NCBI GenBank assembly: GCA_001464385.1
Contig: LNFB01000261.1
Coordinates: 29,708-93,707, forward strand
Reading direction: 5' to 3'
Length of the DNA: 64,000 nt
Source of the DNA: Deltaproteobacteria bacterium Ga0077550
Lineage (GTDB): Bacteria > Myxococcota_A > Polyangia > Nannocystales > Nannocystaceae
Shown here: one piece after another, positions 7,912 to 16,339 of the stretch
Layout: every line of letters begins with the position of its first letter
Position numbering within the stretch: the stretch's first letter is position 1
Made by a program: the position numbers and the translations under genes
Notes under the pieces: model-generated
What the model saw: only the letters and a program-made list of their open reading frames with translations
Told to the model about the DNA's origin: nothing
Database searches by the model: none

Positions 7912-9096
7912 CTACGCGACCGCGAGGGCCTGGGTCAGGTCGGCGAGCAGGTCGTCGACGTGCTCGACGCCGACCGACAGCCGCACGAACCCGTCGTGGA
8001 TGCCGAGCGCCTGGCGCTTGTCGGCCGGGATGCTGGCGTGGGTCATGATGGCGGGGTGCTCGATGAGGCTCTCGACGCCGCCGAGGCTCTCCGCGAGCGT
8101 GAAGACCTTCACCGCGCCGAGGAACCGCCGCGCGGTGTCGAGGTCACCCTTCAGGTAGGCCGAGATCATGCCGCCCGGCGCGCTCATCTGCCGCTGGGCG
8201 AGGGCGTGCTGCGGGTGGCTGGCGAGCCCCGGGTAGATCACGCGGTCGATCTTGGGGTGCGCCTCGAGGAACGCGGCGATGCGGGCCGCGTTGCTGCAGT
8301 GCCGCTCCATCCGCAGCGCGAGGGTCTTCAGGCCGCGCAGGGTGAGGAAGCAGTCCTGCGGGCCGGGCACGCCGCCGCAGGAGTTCTGCAGGAAGGCCAG
8401 GCGCGCCGCGACGTCCGGATCCGAGGTGATGACCGCGCCGCCGACGACGTCGGAGTGACCGCCGATGTACTTGGTCGTGCTGTGCATGACCAGGTCGGCG
8501 CCCTGCTCGAGCGGGCGCTGGAGCATCGGGGAGGCGAAGGTGTTGTCGACCGCGAGCAGCACGCCGCGGCGCTTGCAGATCGCCGCGATGGCCGCGATGT
8601 CCGCGAGCTTGAGCATCGGGTTGGTCGGGGTCTCGACCCACACCATCTTGGTGCCGGCCTCGATCGCGGCCTCGATGGCCTTGGGGTCGGTCGGGTCGAC
8701 GAACGAGAACCGCAGGCCCTGGCGGCGCAGGACCTTGTCGAACAGCCGGAACGTGCCGCCGTACACGTCGTCGACCGACACGATGTGGTCGCCGGCGTCG
8801 AACATCAGCGCGATGGTCGTGGTCGCCGCGCAGCCCGACGCGAACGCGAACCCGAAGCGCCCGCCCTCGAGGGAGGCGAGGGCGCGCTCGAGCGCGTACC
8901 GGGTCGGGTTGTGGGTGCGGCTGTACTCGAAGCCGCTGTGCTCGCCCGGGCCCTTCTGGGCGTAGGTCGAGGTCTGGAAGATCGGCGGCATCACGGCGCC
9001 GGTGACGGGCTCCGGGTGCTGACCGCCGTGGATGACGAGGGTCTCGAGGCGCGCGCCCTCGGGCAGGTGATCGGTGTCTTTGCGGTACTCGGCCAT
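7912..9096 (-). CDS. Cystathionine gamma-lyase / gamma-synthase family PLP enzyme
   Basis: 394 aa, the usual length for the Cys/Met-metabolism PLP family. It cleaves cystathionine to cysteine, or forms it from an acylhomoserine. Visible motifs are YSRTHNPTR, the PLP-stacking region FASGCAATT, VDNTFASP and the PLP-lysine motif MHSTTKYIGGH (Lys209). The C-terminus has the conserved SLGGVESLIEHPA. GAGGAGG precedes the ATG. The longer frame upstream is only the antisense of the neighbour. It lies 32 nt after a cystathionine beta-synthase gene, so gamma-lyase activity in reverse transsulfuration (homocysteine to cysteine) is the best reading. Lyase and synthase cannot be told apart from sequence alone. 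Confidence 0.92.
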   Translation of the reverse strand: MAEYRKDTDHLPEGARLETLVIHGGQHPEPVTGAVMPPIFQTSTYAQKGPGEHSGFEYSRTHNPTRYALERALASLEGGRFGFAFASGCAATTTIALMFDAGDHIVSVDDVYGGTFRLFDKVLRRQGLRFSFVDPTDPKAIEAAIEAGTKMVWVETPTNPMLKLADIAAIAAICKRRGVLLAVDNTFASPMLQRPLEQGADLVMHSTTKYIGGHSDVVGGAVITSDPDVAARLAFLQNSCGGVPGPQDCFLTLRGLKTLALRMERHCSNAARIAAFLEAHPKIDRVIYPGLASHPQHALAQRQMSAPGGMISAYLKGDLDTARRFLGAVKVFTLAESLGGVESLIEHPAIMTHASIPADKRQALGIHDGFVRLSVGVEHVDDLLADLTQALAVA

Positions 9097-9128
9097 GGGA
9101 GGTCCTCCTCGACGCGATGGGCGTCGCG

Positions 9129-10517
9129 TCAGGCGCGGTGGCTCGCGAGGTAGTCGATGATGTCGATCTTGGTCAGCACGCCGAGCAGGCGATCGGCCTC
9201 GACCACCAGCACGACCTTGGCGTCGTTGAAGATCGAGCGGACCAGCTGGATGCGGGTGTACGGCGTGACGGTGGCGTAGTCCGACTCGATGAGCTCCGTC
9301 AGGGACTCGCCGAGCGCGCCCTCGTGCTGCACGAGGTAGTTGAGGAGGTCGATCTCGGCCACGATGCCGCAGTGCCGGCCGTTCTCGTCGAGCACGGGGA
9401 GCTGGCTGATGCCGTGCTCCTTCATGATCGTGATGGCGTCGCGCACCGTGGCGGTGATGGGCGCCGTGATGAGGCGGTGCGGCTTGTGCTTGAGCACGTG
9501 GGCCACGGTGCCCTCGGTGTCGTCGTCGGCGAGGAAGCCGTTGCTGCGCATCCACTCGTCGTTGAAGATCTTGGACAGGTACTTCTGCGCGCTGTCGGGC
9601 AGCAGGACCAGGATGTTCTTCGGCTCGCGCAGGCCCTTGGCGTACTTGATCGCGCCGACGACGGCCGCGCCGCCCGAGCCGCCGGTGAAGATGCCCTCGC
9701 GCCGCGCGAGCTCGCGGGTCATCGCGAAGCACTCCTTGTCGTCGACCTGGATCACCTCGTCGAGGAGATCGAGGTTCATCGTCGACGGCAGGAAGTCCTC
9801 GCCGATGCCCTCGACGTAGTACGAGAACGGCTTGGTGAGGCGGCCGGTCTTGACGTACTCGTAGTAGAGCGAGCCGATCGGATCGACGCCGACGAGCTTG
9901 ATGTCCGCACGCTTCTGCTTGAAGTATCGGCCGCAGCCCGACAGCGTGCCGCCGGTGCCCATCCCCGAGCAGAAGACGTCGAACTCACCGCCGGTCTGCT
10001 CCCAGATCTCGGGCCCCGTGGACAGGTAGTGCGCCTCGGGGTTGGCGGGGTTGTGGTACTGGTTCGAGTAGAACGCGCCCGGGGTCTCCTCGACGATGCG
10101 ACGCGCCGTGGAGTAGTAGCTGCGCGGATCCGAGGGCTCGACGGCGGTCGGGCAGATGACGACCTTGGCGCCGTAGGCGCGCAGGGCGTCGACCTTCTCC
10201 TTCGACATCTTGTCGGGCATCACGAAGATGCACTTGTAGCCGCGGGTCGCCGCGACCATGGCCAACCCGGCGCCGGTGTTGCCGCTGGTCGCCTCGACGA
10301 TGGTGCCGCCGGGCCCGAGCATGCCGCGCTTCTCGGCGTCGCCGATGATGTTGAGGGCGACGCGGTCCTTCATCGAACCGGCCGGGTTGAGGTACTCGAG
10401 CTTGACGTAGATGTTCGACTCGACCGACTCGGCGACCCGCTGCAGTCGCACGATCGGGGTGTGTCCGATGGCTTGGGTCAGGTCGGCGACGGCACCGCGC
10501 ATCAGCTGGCGTTCCAT
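9129..10517 (-). CDS. Cystathionine beta-synthase with C-terminal CBS domain pair
   Basis: 462 aa from the ATG at 10517, with AGGGAG upstream. The N-terminal ~330 residues are a fold-type II PLP enzyme: the PLP lysine is Lys50 in NPAGSMKDRV, the substrate loop is ATSGNTGAGLA, and the phosphate loop GMGTGGTLSG is present. Residues ~340-455 hold two CBS motifs (ITATVRDAITIMKEHGISQLPV and YATVTPYTRIQLVRSIF), which usually bind adenosyl ligands such as SAM for regulation. It condenses serine and homocysteine to cystathionine, which the downstream lyase would use. The two genes form an operon. No N-terminal haem domain is present, as is usual for bacterial forms. Confidence 0.93.
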   Translation of the reverse strand: MERQLMRGAVADLTQAIGHTPIVRLQRVAESVESNIYVKLEYLNPAGSMKDRVALNIIGDAEKRGMLGPGGTIVEATSGNTGAGLAMVAATRGYKCIFVMPDKMSKEKVDALRAYGAKVVICPTAVEPSDPRSYYSTARRIVEETPGAFYSNQYHNPANPEAHYLSTGPEIWEQTGGEFDVFCSGMGTGGTLSGCGRYFKQKRADIKLVGVDPIGSLYYEYVKTGRLTKPFSYYVEGIGEDFLPSTMNLDLLDEVIQVDDKECFAMTRELARREGIFTGGSGGAAVVGAIKYAKGLREPKNILVLLPDSAQKYLSKIFNDEWMRSNGFLADDDTEGTVAHVLKHKPHRLITAPITATVRDAITIMKEHGISQLPVLDENGRHCGIVAEIDLLNYLVQHEGALGESLTELIESDYATVTPYTRIQLVRSIFNDAKVVLVVEADRLLGVLTKIDIIDYLASHRA

Positions 10518-10698
10518 GGTGGTTCTCCCTGGCGGCCCGGGCCCTTGGGGGGCCACGTGCGCCGCCGATCCTTACCATGGCGGCGTCGGGGGCCCCGGGC
10601 ACGGGCAGCCGCGGGGCGCGTGAGCTTGGCCGCGCACACGCAGAAGGGGGGCGCTGGACGGTCGATCGGGGGACGTGCGAGCGGCGCGTGTCCGGCCG

Positions 10699-11439
10699 TC
10701 AGCGGTCGTCCGCGGCCTTGGCCGCGCGGCGGGCCTTCTGCCGCGCGCGCTGCTTGCTGCCGTCGCCGAAGTACCAGCCGATGTTCAGCGTCATCATGGC
10801 GCGCCAGCTCTTGGGCTTGTCGAGCTCGAAGTGCTGCAGGTGGCTTCGCACGCCGGCGACCCGGAGGATCACCGACAGCGCGCCGCGGTCGACGCGGGTG
10901 GTGAACGACAGCTCGCCGCCGACGTGGTGGTTGTTGACGATGATCGGCTCGCCGAGGCCGCCGCGCGAGGCGCTGACGACGTCCTTGCGCTGGATGAGCG
11001 GCTGGAAGAAGCCGTACCCGAACGCGGCGCCGACGATCCCGCCCTGGTAGCCGAGGTGGATCTGCGGGTGGATCACCAGCGGCATCGCCTCGAGCGTGTT
11101 GCTGGTGTTGGTGCCGATGCCGAGGCTCGGGCGGACCATCATGTACTTGAGGAACTGCGCCTGGTAGGCGAAGTCGGCCAGCAGCGGGATGTAGTGGAAG
11201 CGCTGCTTCTTGCCGCTGTCGGCGTCGATCGCCGACGACAGCCGCATGTACGCCAGCTCGACGCCCAGGCGGAAGCGGTGCGTCGGCGGCAGCTGGCGGC
11301 GGCGCGGGTCGACGAACGTCGGATCGTCGTCCTTGGCCGCATGCGCCACCGCAGGGGCGAGCGCGGCCGCACCCAGGGCCACGACGCCGCCCAGCCCCAT
11401 CACCAAACGCCTACGCGCACGCATCCGTCGTCGAAGCAT
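10699..11439 (-). CDS. Hypothetical exported beta-barrel-like protein
   Basis: 246 aa from the ATG at 11439, which has a GGTCCTGGG stretch upstream. The in-frame extension to 11577 is Pro/Gly-rich and unlike coding sequence. An alternative start is the ATG at 11424. The signal peptide has an Arg-rich n-region (LRRRMRARRR) and cleaves near AHAA. The mature part has amphipathic strands with aromatic ends (FRLGVELAYMRL, IHPQIHLGYQGGIVGAAFGYGF, WRAMMTLNIGWYFGDG), typical of an outer-membrane porin-like barrel. It ends in a basic tail rich in Lys/Arg/Ala. The function is unknown. It lies between the transsulfuration genes and the menaquinone operon, 142 nt from the latter. Confidence 0.7.
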   Translation of the reverse strand: MLRRRMRARRRLVMGLGGVVALGAAALAPAVAHAAKDDDPTFVDPRRRQLPPTHRFRLGVELAYMRLSSAIDADSGKKQRFHYIPLLADFAYQAQFLKYMMVRPSLGIGTNTSNTLEAMPLVIHPQIHLGYQGGIVGAAFGYGFFQPLIQRKDVVSASRGGLGEPIIVNNHHVGGELSFTTRVDRGALSVILRVAGVRSHLQHFELDKPKSWRAMMTLNIGWYFGDGSKQRARQKARRAAKAADDR

Positions 11440-11581
11440 CCCAGGACCTTCGCCCGGGGTCAAACCCGGTGACACCGGCGACGTCACGCCGGGGCGACCG
11501 CGCGGCGTCACGGAAGGCTCGCCCGTCGTCCATGCCTGGCGCGGGCAGGCCGCCCACGAGCCCCCGTCGCCCGGCATCTCC

Positions 11582-12469
11582 CTAGGCGAGTGTCAGGTCG
11601 AGCAGCGTCGCGGCAAGGTATCCGAGGCTCACCCAGCCGTTGAGATCGAAGAACGCGCGGCCGAGCTTCGACAGGTCGCCCGGGCGCACGATCGCGTGTT
11701 CGACCACGAGCACCGCGGCGATCGCCGCGAGGCCGACGCCGTGGATCCAGCCCAGGTCCGCCAGCCGATGCACCGCGACGAGCGCGGCGAGGGTGACCAC
11801 GTGCAGCCCGGCGCTGATGACGATCGCCCCCGTGGTCCCGAATCGTGCCGGGATCGAGTGAAGGCCGTTCGCCCGATCGAACCCCTCGTCCTGGAGCGCG
11901 TAGAGCACGTCGAAGCCGGCGACCCAGGTCGCCACCGCGAGCATCAGCGCGAGCGGGACGCTCGCCCCCGCGAAGCTGCCGGTGACGGCGATCCAGGCGC
12001 CGCCCGGCGCGAGCGCCAGCGCCAGGCCGAGCACCAGGTGGCTCGACCACGAGAAGCGCTTGAACAGGCTGTAGCCGAGCAGCACCACGAGGCACGCGGG
12101 GGCCAGCGCCGCGGGCAGGGGTCCGAGCAGCGCCGAGGCGCCGCAGAACACCGCCGCGGAGACGATGGTCAGGGTCCACGCGGCGCGGAGCGAGATCACG
12201 CCGCGCGGCAGCTCGCGATCGGCGGTGCGGGGGTTGGCCGCGTCGAAGCGGCGATCGACGATGCGGTTGAAGCCCATCGCCGCCGAGCGGGCCCCCGCGA
12301 ACGCGAGCACGATCCACACGACGCGCAGGGCGTCGAGGCCCACGCCGCCGCTCGCGATCGCGAAGCGGTGGGCGAGCGCGGTCGAGGCCAGTGCGAACGG
12401 CAGGCCGAAGATCGTGTGGCTGAACTTGACGAGCTGCCCGAACGCACGGAGCTGCGAGAGCGCGGCCAT
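11582..12469 (-). CDS. mqnP: UbiA-family polyprenyltransferase (MqnP-like)
   Basis: 295 aa membrane protein with about eight or nine hydrophobic segments. Both Asp-rich motifs of the UbiA family are present: NRIVDRRFDAANPRTADRELP (residues ~70-90) and DVLYALQDEGFDR (~185-197), which bind Mg-diphosphate of the prenyl donor. It is the last gene of an operon with mqnE, mqnC and a polyprenyl diphosphate synthase, so its acceptor is most likely the dihydroxynaphthoate-type product of the futalosine route rather than 4-hydroxybenzoate. Substrate is inferred from context. Confidence 0.88.
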   Translation of the reverse strand: MAALSQLRAFGQLVKFSHTIFGLPFALASTALAHRFAIASGGVGLDALRVVWIVLAFAGARSAAMGFNRIVDRRFDAANPRTADRELPRGVISLRAAWTLTIVSAAVFCGASALLGPLPAALAPACLVVLLGYSLFKRFSWSSHLVLGLALALAPGGAWIAVTGSFAGASVPLALMLAVATWVAGFDVLYALQDEGFDRANGLHSIPARFGTTGAIVISAGLHVVTLAALVAVHRLADLGWIHGVGLAAIAAVLVVEHAIVRPGDLSKLGRAFFDLNGWVSLGYLAATLLDLTLA

Positions 12470-12482
12470 GGGTCCCCTCGTG

Positions 12483-13922
12483 TCAGGCCTGCGCGCCCGG
12501 GCGCGTCAGCAGCTCGTACTGCATGTTGCGCCGCGCCGGGCGGAAGCCCGCCTGACGGATGTGGTGCTCGATCTGATCGGCGGTGAGCATGAAGTGCGCG
12601 CCGGCCTGCGAGACGACGTTCTCCTCGATCATCACCGAGCCGAAGTCGTTGGCGCCGAAGCGCAGGCCGACCTCGCCGATCTCGGGGCCGAGCGTCGGCC
12701 AGCTGACCTGGATGTTGGGGATGTTGTCGAGGTACAGCCGCGACAGCGCCTGCAGCCGGAGGTAGCGCCACGCGCTGGTGTCGTCGCGGAGCTTGAGCCG
12801 CGTGCCGTCGGCCTGGAACGGCCACGTGATGAACGCGGTGAAGCACCCGCCGTTGTCGCGGGCGAGCGACTCGTCCTGCAGGCCGCGGAGGCGATCGAGG
12901 TGCGTGAGCACGTGGTCGCCGGTCTCCTGGAAGCCGAAGACCATCGTGCACGTGGTCTTCATACCCAGCATGTGGGCCTGGCGCATGACCTCGAGCCACT
13001 CGTCGGTGGTGTTCTTGAACGGCGAGATGCGGTTGCGGATCTCGTCGTGCAGCAGCTCGGCGCCCCCGCCCGGCAGCGAGTCCATGCCCGCGGCGCGCAG
13101 GCGGATCAACACCTCGCGCACCGACAGGTCCTCGAGGTTGGCGAGGTGGATGACCTCGGTCGGCGACAGCGCGTGCAGCCGCAGCGAGAAGTTGGCCTTG
13201 GTCCAGCGGAACAGGTCCTCGTACCAGGCCAGGCCGAGCTCGGGGTTGAGCCCGCCCTGCAGCAGGATCTGGACGCCGCCCAGGGCCTCGGTCTCGCGAA
13301 ACTTCTCGGCCAGCACCTCGCGCGACAGGACGTAGCCGTCCTTGCCCGACGGCGGCGTGTAGAAGTTGCAGAACTTGCAGCGCGCGGTGCAGACGTTGGT
13401 GTAGTTGACGTTGCGGTCGACGATGTACGTGACCACGCCCTCGGGGTGGAGCGCGGCGCGGCGGGCATCGGCGACGGCGCCGAGCTCGAGCAGCTCGGCC
13501 TCGTCGTAGAGCAGCAGGCCCTCGCGCAGGGAGATTCGCTCGCCGGCGCGGGCGCGCTCGAGGATCTGCGCGACGCTGCGGGGCGTCGCGGCGGTCGCCC
13601 CGGGGCGCAGCGGCGCGTAGCCGGCGTCGGCGAAGTGCACGTGCGCGACCTCGTCGTCGTGATCGCGGCCGAGCAGCGCGCGGGCGCGGCTCAGGTACTC
13701 GACCATGCCCTCGCGCTCGTAGGCGTCGAGGCCGTAGCGGATCGTCTGGCGCAGGTACCTCGCGTAGTGGGACTCGGGCAGGGCGGCGGCGCCGAGCCGC
13801 GCGGCGTGCTGGCGCGCGTACTCCTCGATGTGCCGCGCGCCGACGGTCTTGGCGCCGCGCAGCGCGTCGAGGTGCGCGGGCTCGAGGCAGCCGGGGCGCG
13901 CGGCCCAGACCGCGAACACCAT
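12483..13922 (-). CDS. mqnC: MqnC dehypoxanthine futalosine cyclase, fused behind the MqnA C-terminus
   Basis: The intact MqnC part runs from about residue 110 of this frame to the end. It has a radical-SAM cluster motif CTARCKFCNFY, then GGLNPEL, SLPGGGAE, TTCTMVFG and the C-terminal FGANDFGSVMIEENVV. It cyclises dehypoxanthine futalosine in menaquinone synthesis. The first ~100 residues (FAVWAARPG to EYLSRARALLG) are not MqnC. They match the C-terminal part of MqnA chorismate dehydratase, joined in frame by a short linker. The N-terminal half of MqnA lies directly upstream in another frame, so this is an MqnA-MqnC fusion gene interrupted by a frameshift near 14050. The frame shown starts at the first ATG and stays open upstream to at least 14060. 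Confidence 0.85.
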   Translation of the reverse strand: MVFAVWAARPGCLEPAHLDALRGAKTVGARHIEEYARQHAARLGAAALPESHYARYLRQTIRYGLDAYEREGMVEYLSRARALLGRDHDDEVAHVHFADAGYAPLRPGATAATPRSVAQILERARAGERISLREGLLLYDEAELLELGAVADARRAALHPEGVVTYIVDRNVNYTNVCTARCKFCNFYTPPSGKDGYVLSREVLAEKFRETEALGGVQILLQGGLNPELGLAWYEDLFRWTKANFSLRLHALSPTEVIHLANLEDLSVREVLIRLRAAGMDSLPGGGAELLHDEIRNRISPFKNTTDEWLEVMRQAHMLGMKTTCTMVFGFQETGDHVLTHLDRLRGLQDESLARDNGGCFTAFITWPFQADGTRLKLRDDTSAWRYLRLQALSRLYLDNIPNIQVSWPTLGPEIGEVGLRFGANDFGSVMIEENVVSQAGAHFMLTADQIEHHIRQAGFRPARRNMQYELLTRPGAQA

Positions 13923-14463
13923 CGGCAGGCCGGTGGCGTGGAACCACTCGGCGCCCAGATCGATCGTGTGCTCGAAGCGGCCGGCGAGGCCGAACGCGGC
14001 GTCGCCGATGACCAGCGCGCCGACGTCGTCGGCGACCCGCGCCGCGCCCCACCTCGAGGGCGGGCGACAGGCCGCGCGCGGCGAGCAGCACCTTCAGCAG
14101 GAGCGCCGAGCTGCGCGACGCGTCGTCGAGGAGGATCCGCGACAGGGACTCGAGCGGGCGCGCGGCAGCGACGACGACGGTCTCGACCGCGCCGCGGCAC
14201 GCGATCGCGACGTCGGGCACGACCTCCCACTCGGGGTGATCGAGCAGCGTCGCGACCGGGACGAGCGCGACGTCGCAGCGGCCCTCGGCCAGCGCTTGGG
14301 CGCACGCGCTCGGCAGGGCCTCCTCGACGGTGAACAGCGGCGCGCCGTCGGGACCGAGCGGCGGATCGGAGACGAGCGGAGCGACGAGTGGGCGCGCGTT
14401 GAGGAAGGCGACGCCCATCACACGTAGCGGCGGGCGCAGGGGTGGGCGCAGCGGGGCGGTCAC
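13923..14463 (-). pseudogene. mqnA: MqnA (chorismate dehydratase) N-terminal part, frameshifted
   Basis: Starts at a GTG overlapping the mqnE stop (GTGA, 14460-14463). The frame reads MGVAFLNARPLVAPLV, GRCDVALVPVATLLDHPEW and ASRSSALLLKVLLAARGLSPALEV, all typical of MqnA, which converts chorismate to 3-enolpyruvylbenzoate. At about 14045-14060 it loses homology and turns Arg-rich. The sequence ARVADDVGALVIGDAAFGLAGRFEH, expected next in MqnA, is found in the frame shifted by one base and runs on into the MqnC fusion. One extra base (or two missing) explains it. Since the rest of the pathway looks intact, a sequencing error or a recent mutation is as likely as true decay. Confidence 0.75.
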
Positions 14464-15665
14464 GCGGCACCCCCGTCCTGCTCGGCGACCGCGATCGGCA
14501 GGCGGCGCCGCGCTGCCGTCGAGTACGGCACGCTCGCGTCGACTCGGATGCCGTCGAGTGGCGCGCCGTCGTCCTCCCACAGCACGTTGTAGAGCGTGTC
14601 GCGCTCGACCGCGTGGCGACCGGCCTCGCGGATCAGTCGCACCAGCTCGACGCGCCCGAGGGCCTGCGGCGTCTCGGCGCCGGCCATGTGGTAGATCTTT
14701 TCCTCCTGCACGGTGCCGTCGATGTCGTCGGCGCCGAAGCTCTGGGCGATCTGCGCGGTCTTCAGGCCCAGCATCACCCAGTACGCCTTGATGTGCGGGA
14801 TGTTGTCGAGCATCAGCCGCGCGACCGCGTAGGTCCGCAGGTCGTCCATGCCGGTCGGCGGCGGTAGCTTGCCCAGATCGTTGCCGTCGGGGTGGAACGA
14901 CAGCGGGATGAAGGTCTGGAACCCGCCGGTCTCGGCCTGCAGCGACCGCAGGCGGATCATGTGATCGACGCGCTCCTCGAGGGTCTCGACCGTGCCGTAG
15001 AGCATCGTGCAGTTGGTCCGCAGGCCCAGGCGGTGGGCGGTGCGGTGGACGTCGAGCCACTGCTCGCCGGTGGCCTTGTCGCGGCAGATCTTCTTGCGCA
15101 CGCGCTCGGCGAAGATCTCGGCGCCGCCGCCCGGCAGGCTGCCGAGCCCGGCGTCGACGAGCTCGCGCAGGACCTGCTCGTAGCTGCGATCGTAGCGCAC
15201 GGCGAAGTCGTGGATCTCGACCGCCGTGTACGCCTTGAGGTGGATGTCGGGGCGCTCGGCCTTCAGCACGCGCAGCGTGTCGAGGTAGTACTCCCACGGC
15301 AGCGTCGGGTGCAGGCCGTTGACGATGTGGATCTCGGTGACCGGCTGCCCACGGCGCTCCACGAGCTTGCCGCGGATCTGCTCGAGCGACATCGTGTAGG
15401 CCTGCGGCATCCCGTCCTCGAGCCGCGCGAACGAGCAGAACTTGCAGTCCGCGTGGCAGACGTTGGTCGCGTTGATGTGGAAGTTGATGTTGAAGTACGT
15501 GCGATCGCCGTGGAGACGCTCGCGCACTTGGTTGGCCAGGCTGCCGAGCGCGCACACGTCGGGGTAGTGGTAGAGCCACACGCCGTCCTCGAGCGACAGC
15601 GGGGTGCGGTCGTCGAGCTTGCGGACGATGTCGGCGAGGCGGGAATCGTTGCGGGTCGTGTTCAC
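14460..15665 (-). CDS. mqnE: Aminofutalosine synthase MqnE (radical SAM)
   Basis: 401 aa from the GTG at 15665, which overlaps the upstream stop by 4 nt. The radical-SAM cluster motif is CHADCKFC (Cys70, 74, 77), preceded by the family signature NINFHINATNVC. Later blocks are HIVNGLHP, LGSLPGGGAE, RTNCTMLYG and SFGADDIDGTVQEEKIYHMAGA. It joins 3-enolpyruvylbenzoate with SAM to give aminofutalosine, the second step of the futalosine pathway. The genes for the steps on both sides adjoin it, except those for futalosine hydrolysis (mqnB) and mqnD, which are not in this window. Confidence 0.93.
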   Translation of the reverse strand: MNTTRNDSRLADIVRKLDDRTPLSLEDGVWLYHYPDVCALGSLANQVRERLHGDRTYFNINFHINATNVCHADCKFCSFARLEDGMPQAYTMSLEQIRGKLVERRGQPVTEIHIVNGLHPTLPWEYYLDTLRVLKAERPDIHLKAYTAVEIHDFAVRYDRSYEQVLRELVDAGLGSLPGGGAEIFAERVRKKICRDKATGEQWLDVHRTAHRLGLRTNCTMLYGTVETLEERVDHMIRLRSLQAETGGFQTFIPLSFHPDGNDLGKLPPPTGMDDLRTYAVARLMLDNIPHIKAYWVMLGLKTAQIAQSFGADDIDGTVQEEKIYHMAGAETPQALGRVELVRLIREAGRHAVERDTLYNVLWEDDGAPLDGIRVDASVPYSTAARRRLPIAVAEQDGGAA

Positions 15666-16339
15666 GGCGTGGACTCCGGGGCGTGGACGGGCTGCAGACC
15701 GGCGTGGCGAACCAGCGTCGCGAGGCCCGAGGCGGTGTTCTCGTCGGGTCGCGTGACGCCGCACAGCGGCAGGCTGCGATCGGTCTCGATGGGGCCGCCG
15801 AGCGCGTCGGCGCCGAAGCCCAGCGCGACCTGGGCGAGGCGGATGCCGAGCAGATCGTGGCGGGCCTCGACGGCGACGTGGGCGGGCAGGCAGAGGCGGG
15901 CGGCGGCGATGCACCACAGCGGGTGGAGCCCGGCGGCGGTCCGCGAGCACGGGGCCAGGCTCATCGGTGGCGGCTCGCTCGCGGCGAGCTCGTGCAGCCA
16001 CCGCACGTAGCGCTCGCGGTCGGCCGGCTCGGTGCCGACCTGCACGACGACGTGATCGCCGTTCTGCAGCGCGCCGCGGGTCGCGGGCCAGCGCCCCTGC
16101 GTGAGGACCTCGCCGCCGCGCACGATGACGGCGTGCTCGGGGACGCCGAGGGACGCTCGCGCGACGATGCGGACGCGGCGGCCGGCGAGCGCATCGCGGC
16201 GCGCTCGGCCGCGGGCGGCGGCGAGCAGCGGCTCGCGGACCAACCCGAGCAGCACCTCGACGGTCGGCGGGTCCGACGTCGCGGCACCGATCGGCGCCGA
16301 TGCGGGCGTCGGGTTCTGCGTGGCTTCGGTCTCGTTCAT
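15662..16339 (-). CDS. Degenerate MqnE-like protein lacking the radical-SAM cluster
   Basis: 225 aa from the ATG at 16339, coupled to both neighbours by 4-nt overlaps (ATGA upstream, GTGA downstream). No CxxxCxxC motif is present. The C-terminal half aligns by eye with MqnE/MqnC: IAAARLCLPAHVAVEA corresponds to YAVARLMLDNIPHIKA, and LGIRLAQVALGFGADALGG to LGLKTAQIAQSFGADDIDG, followed by an LVRHAGLQPV block like LVRLIREAG. The N-terminal half is weakly similar or unrelated. It is therefore either a non-catalytic paralogue of MqnE or a reduced enzyme. Its fixed place between ubiX and mqnE suggests a role in the pathway, perhaps as a partner subunit. This is inference. Confidence 0.7.
   Translation of the reverse strand: MNETEATQNPTPASAPIGAATSDPPTVEVLLGLVREPLLAAARGRARRDALAGRRVRIVARASLGVPEHAVIVRGGEVLTQGRWPATRGALQNGDHVVVQVGTEPADRERYVRWLHELAASEPPPMSLAPCSRTAAGLHPLWCIAAARLCLPAHVAVEARHDLLGIRLAQVALGFGADALGGPIETDRSLPLCGVTRPDENTASGLATLVRHAGLQPVHAPESTP

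Noticed and set aside
9097..9732. N-terminal extension of the gamma-lyase frame
   Set aside because: It is antisense-frame shadow of the CBS gene; a good ribosome site precedes the ATG at 9096.
10518..10698. Possible SAM or other riboswitch before the CBS gene
   Set aside because: No recognisable riboswitch core or terminator-antiterminator arrangement was seen in this 181-nt gap.
12196..15579. Open frame of 1127 codons on the minus strand
   Set aside because: Only the stretch 14463-14050 (MqnA N-terminus) is meaningful; the rest is Arg-rich shadow of mqnE and mqnC.
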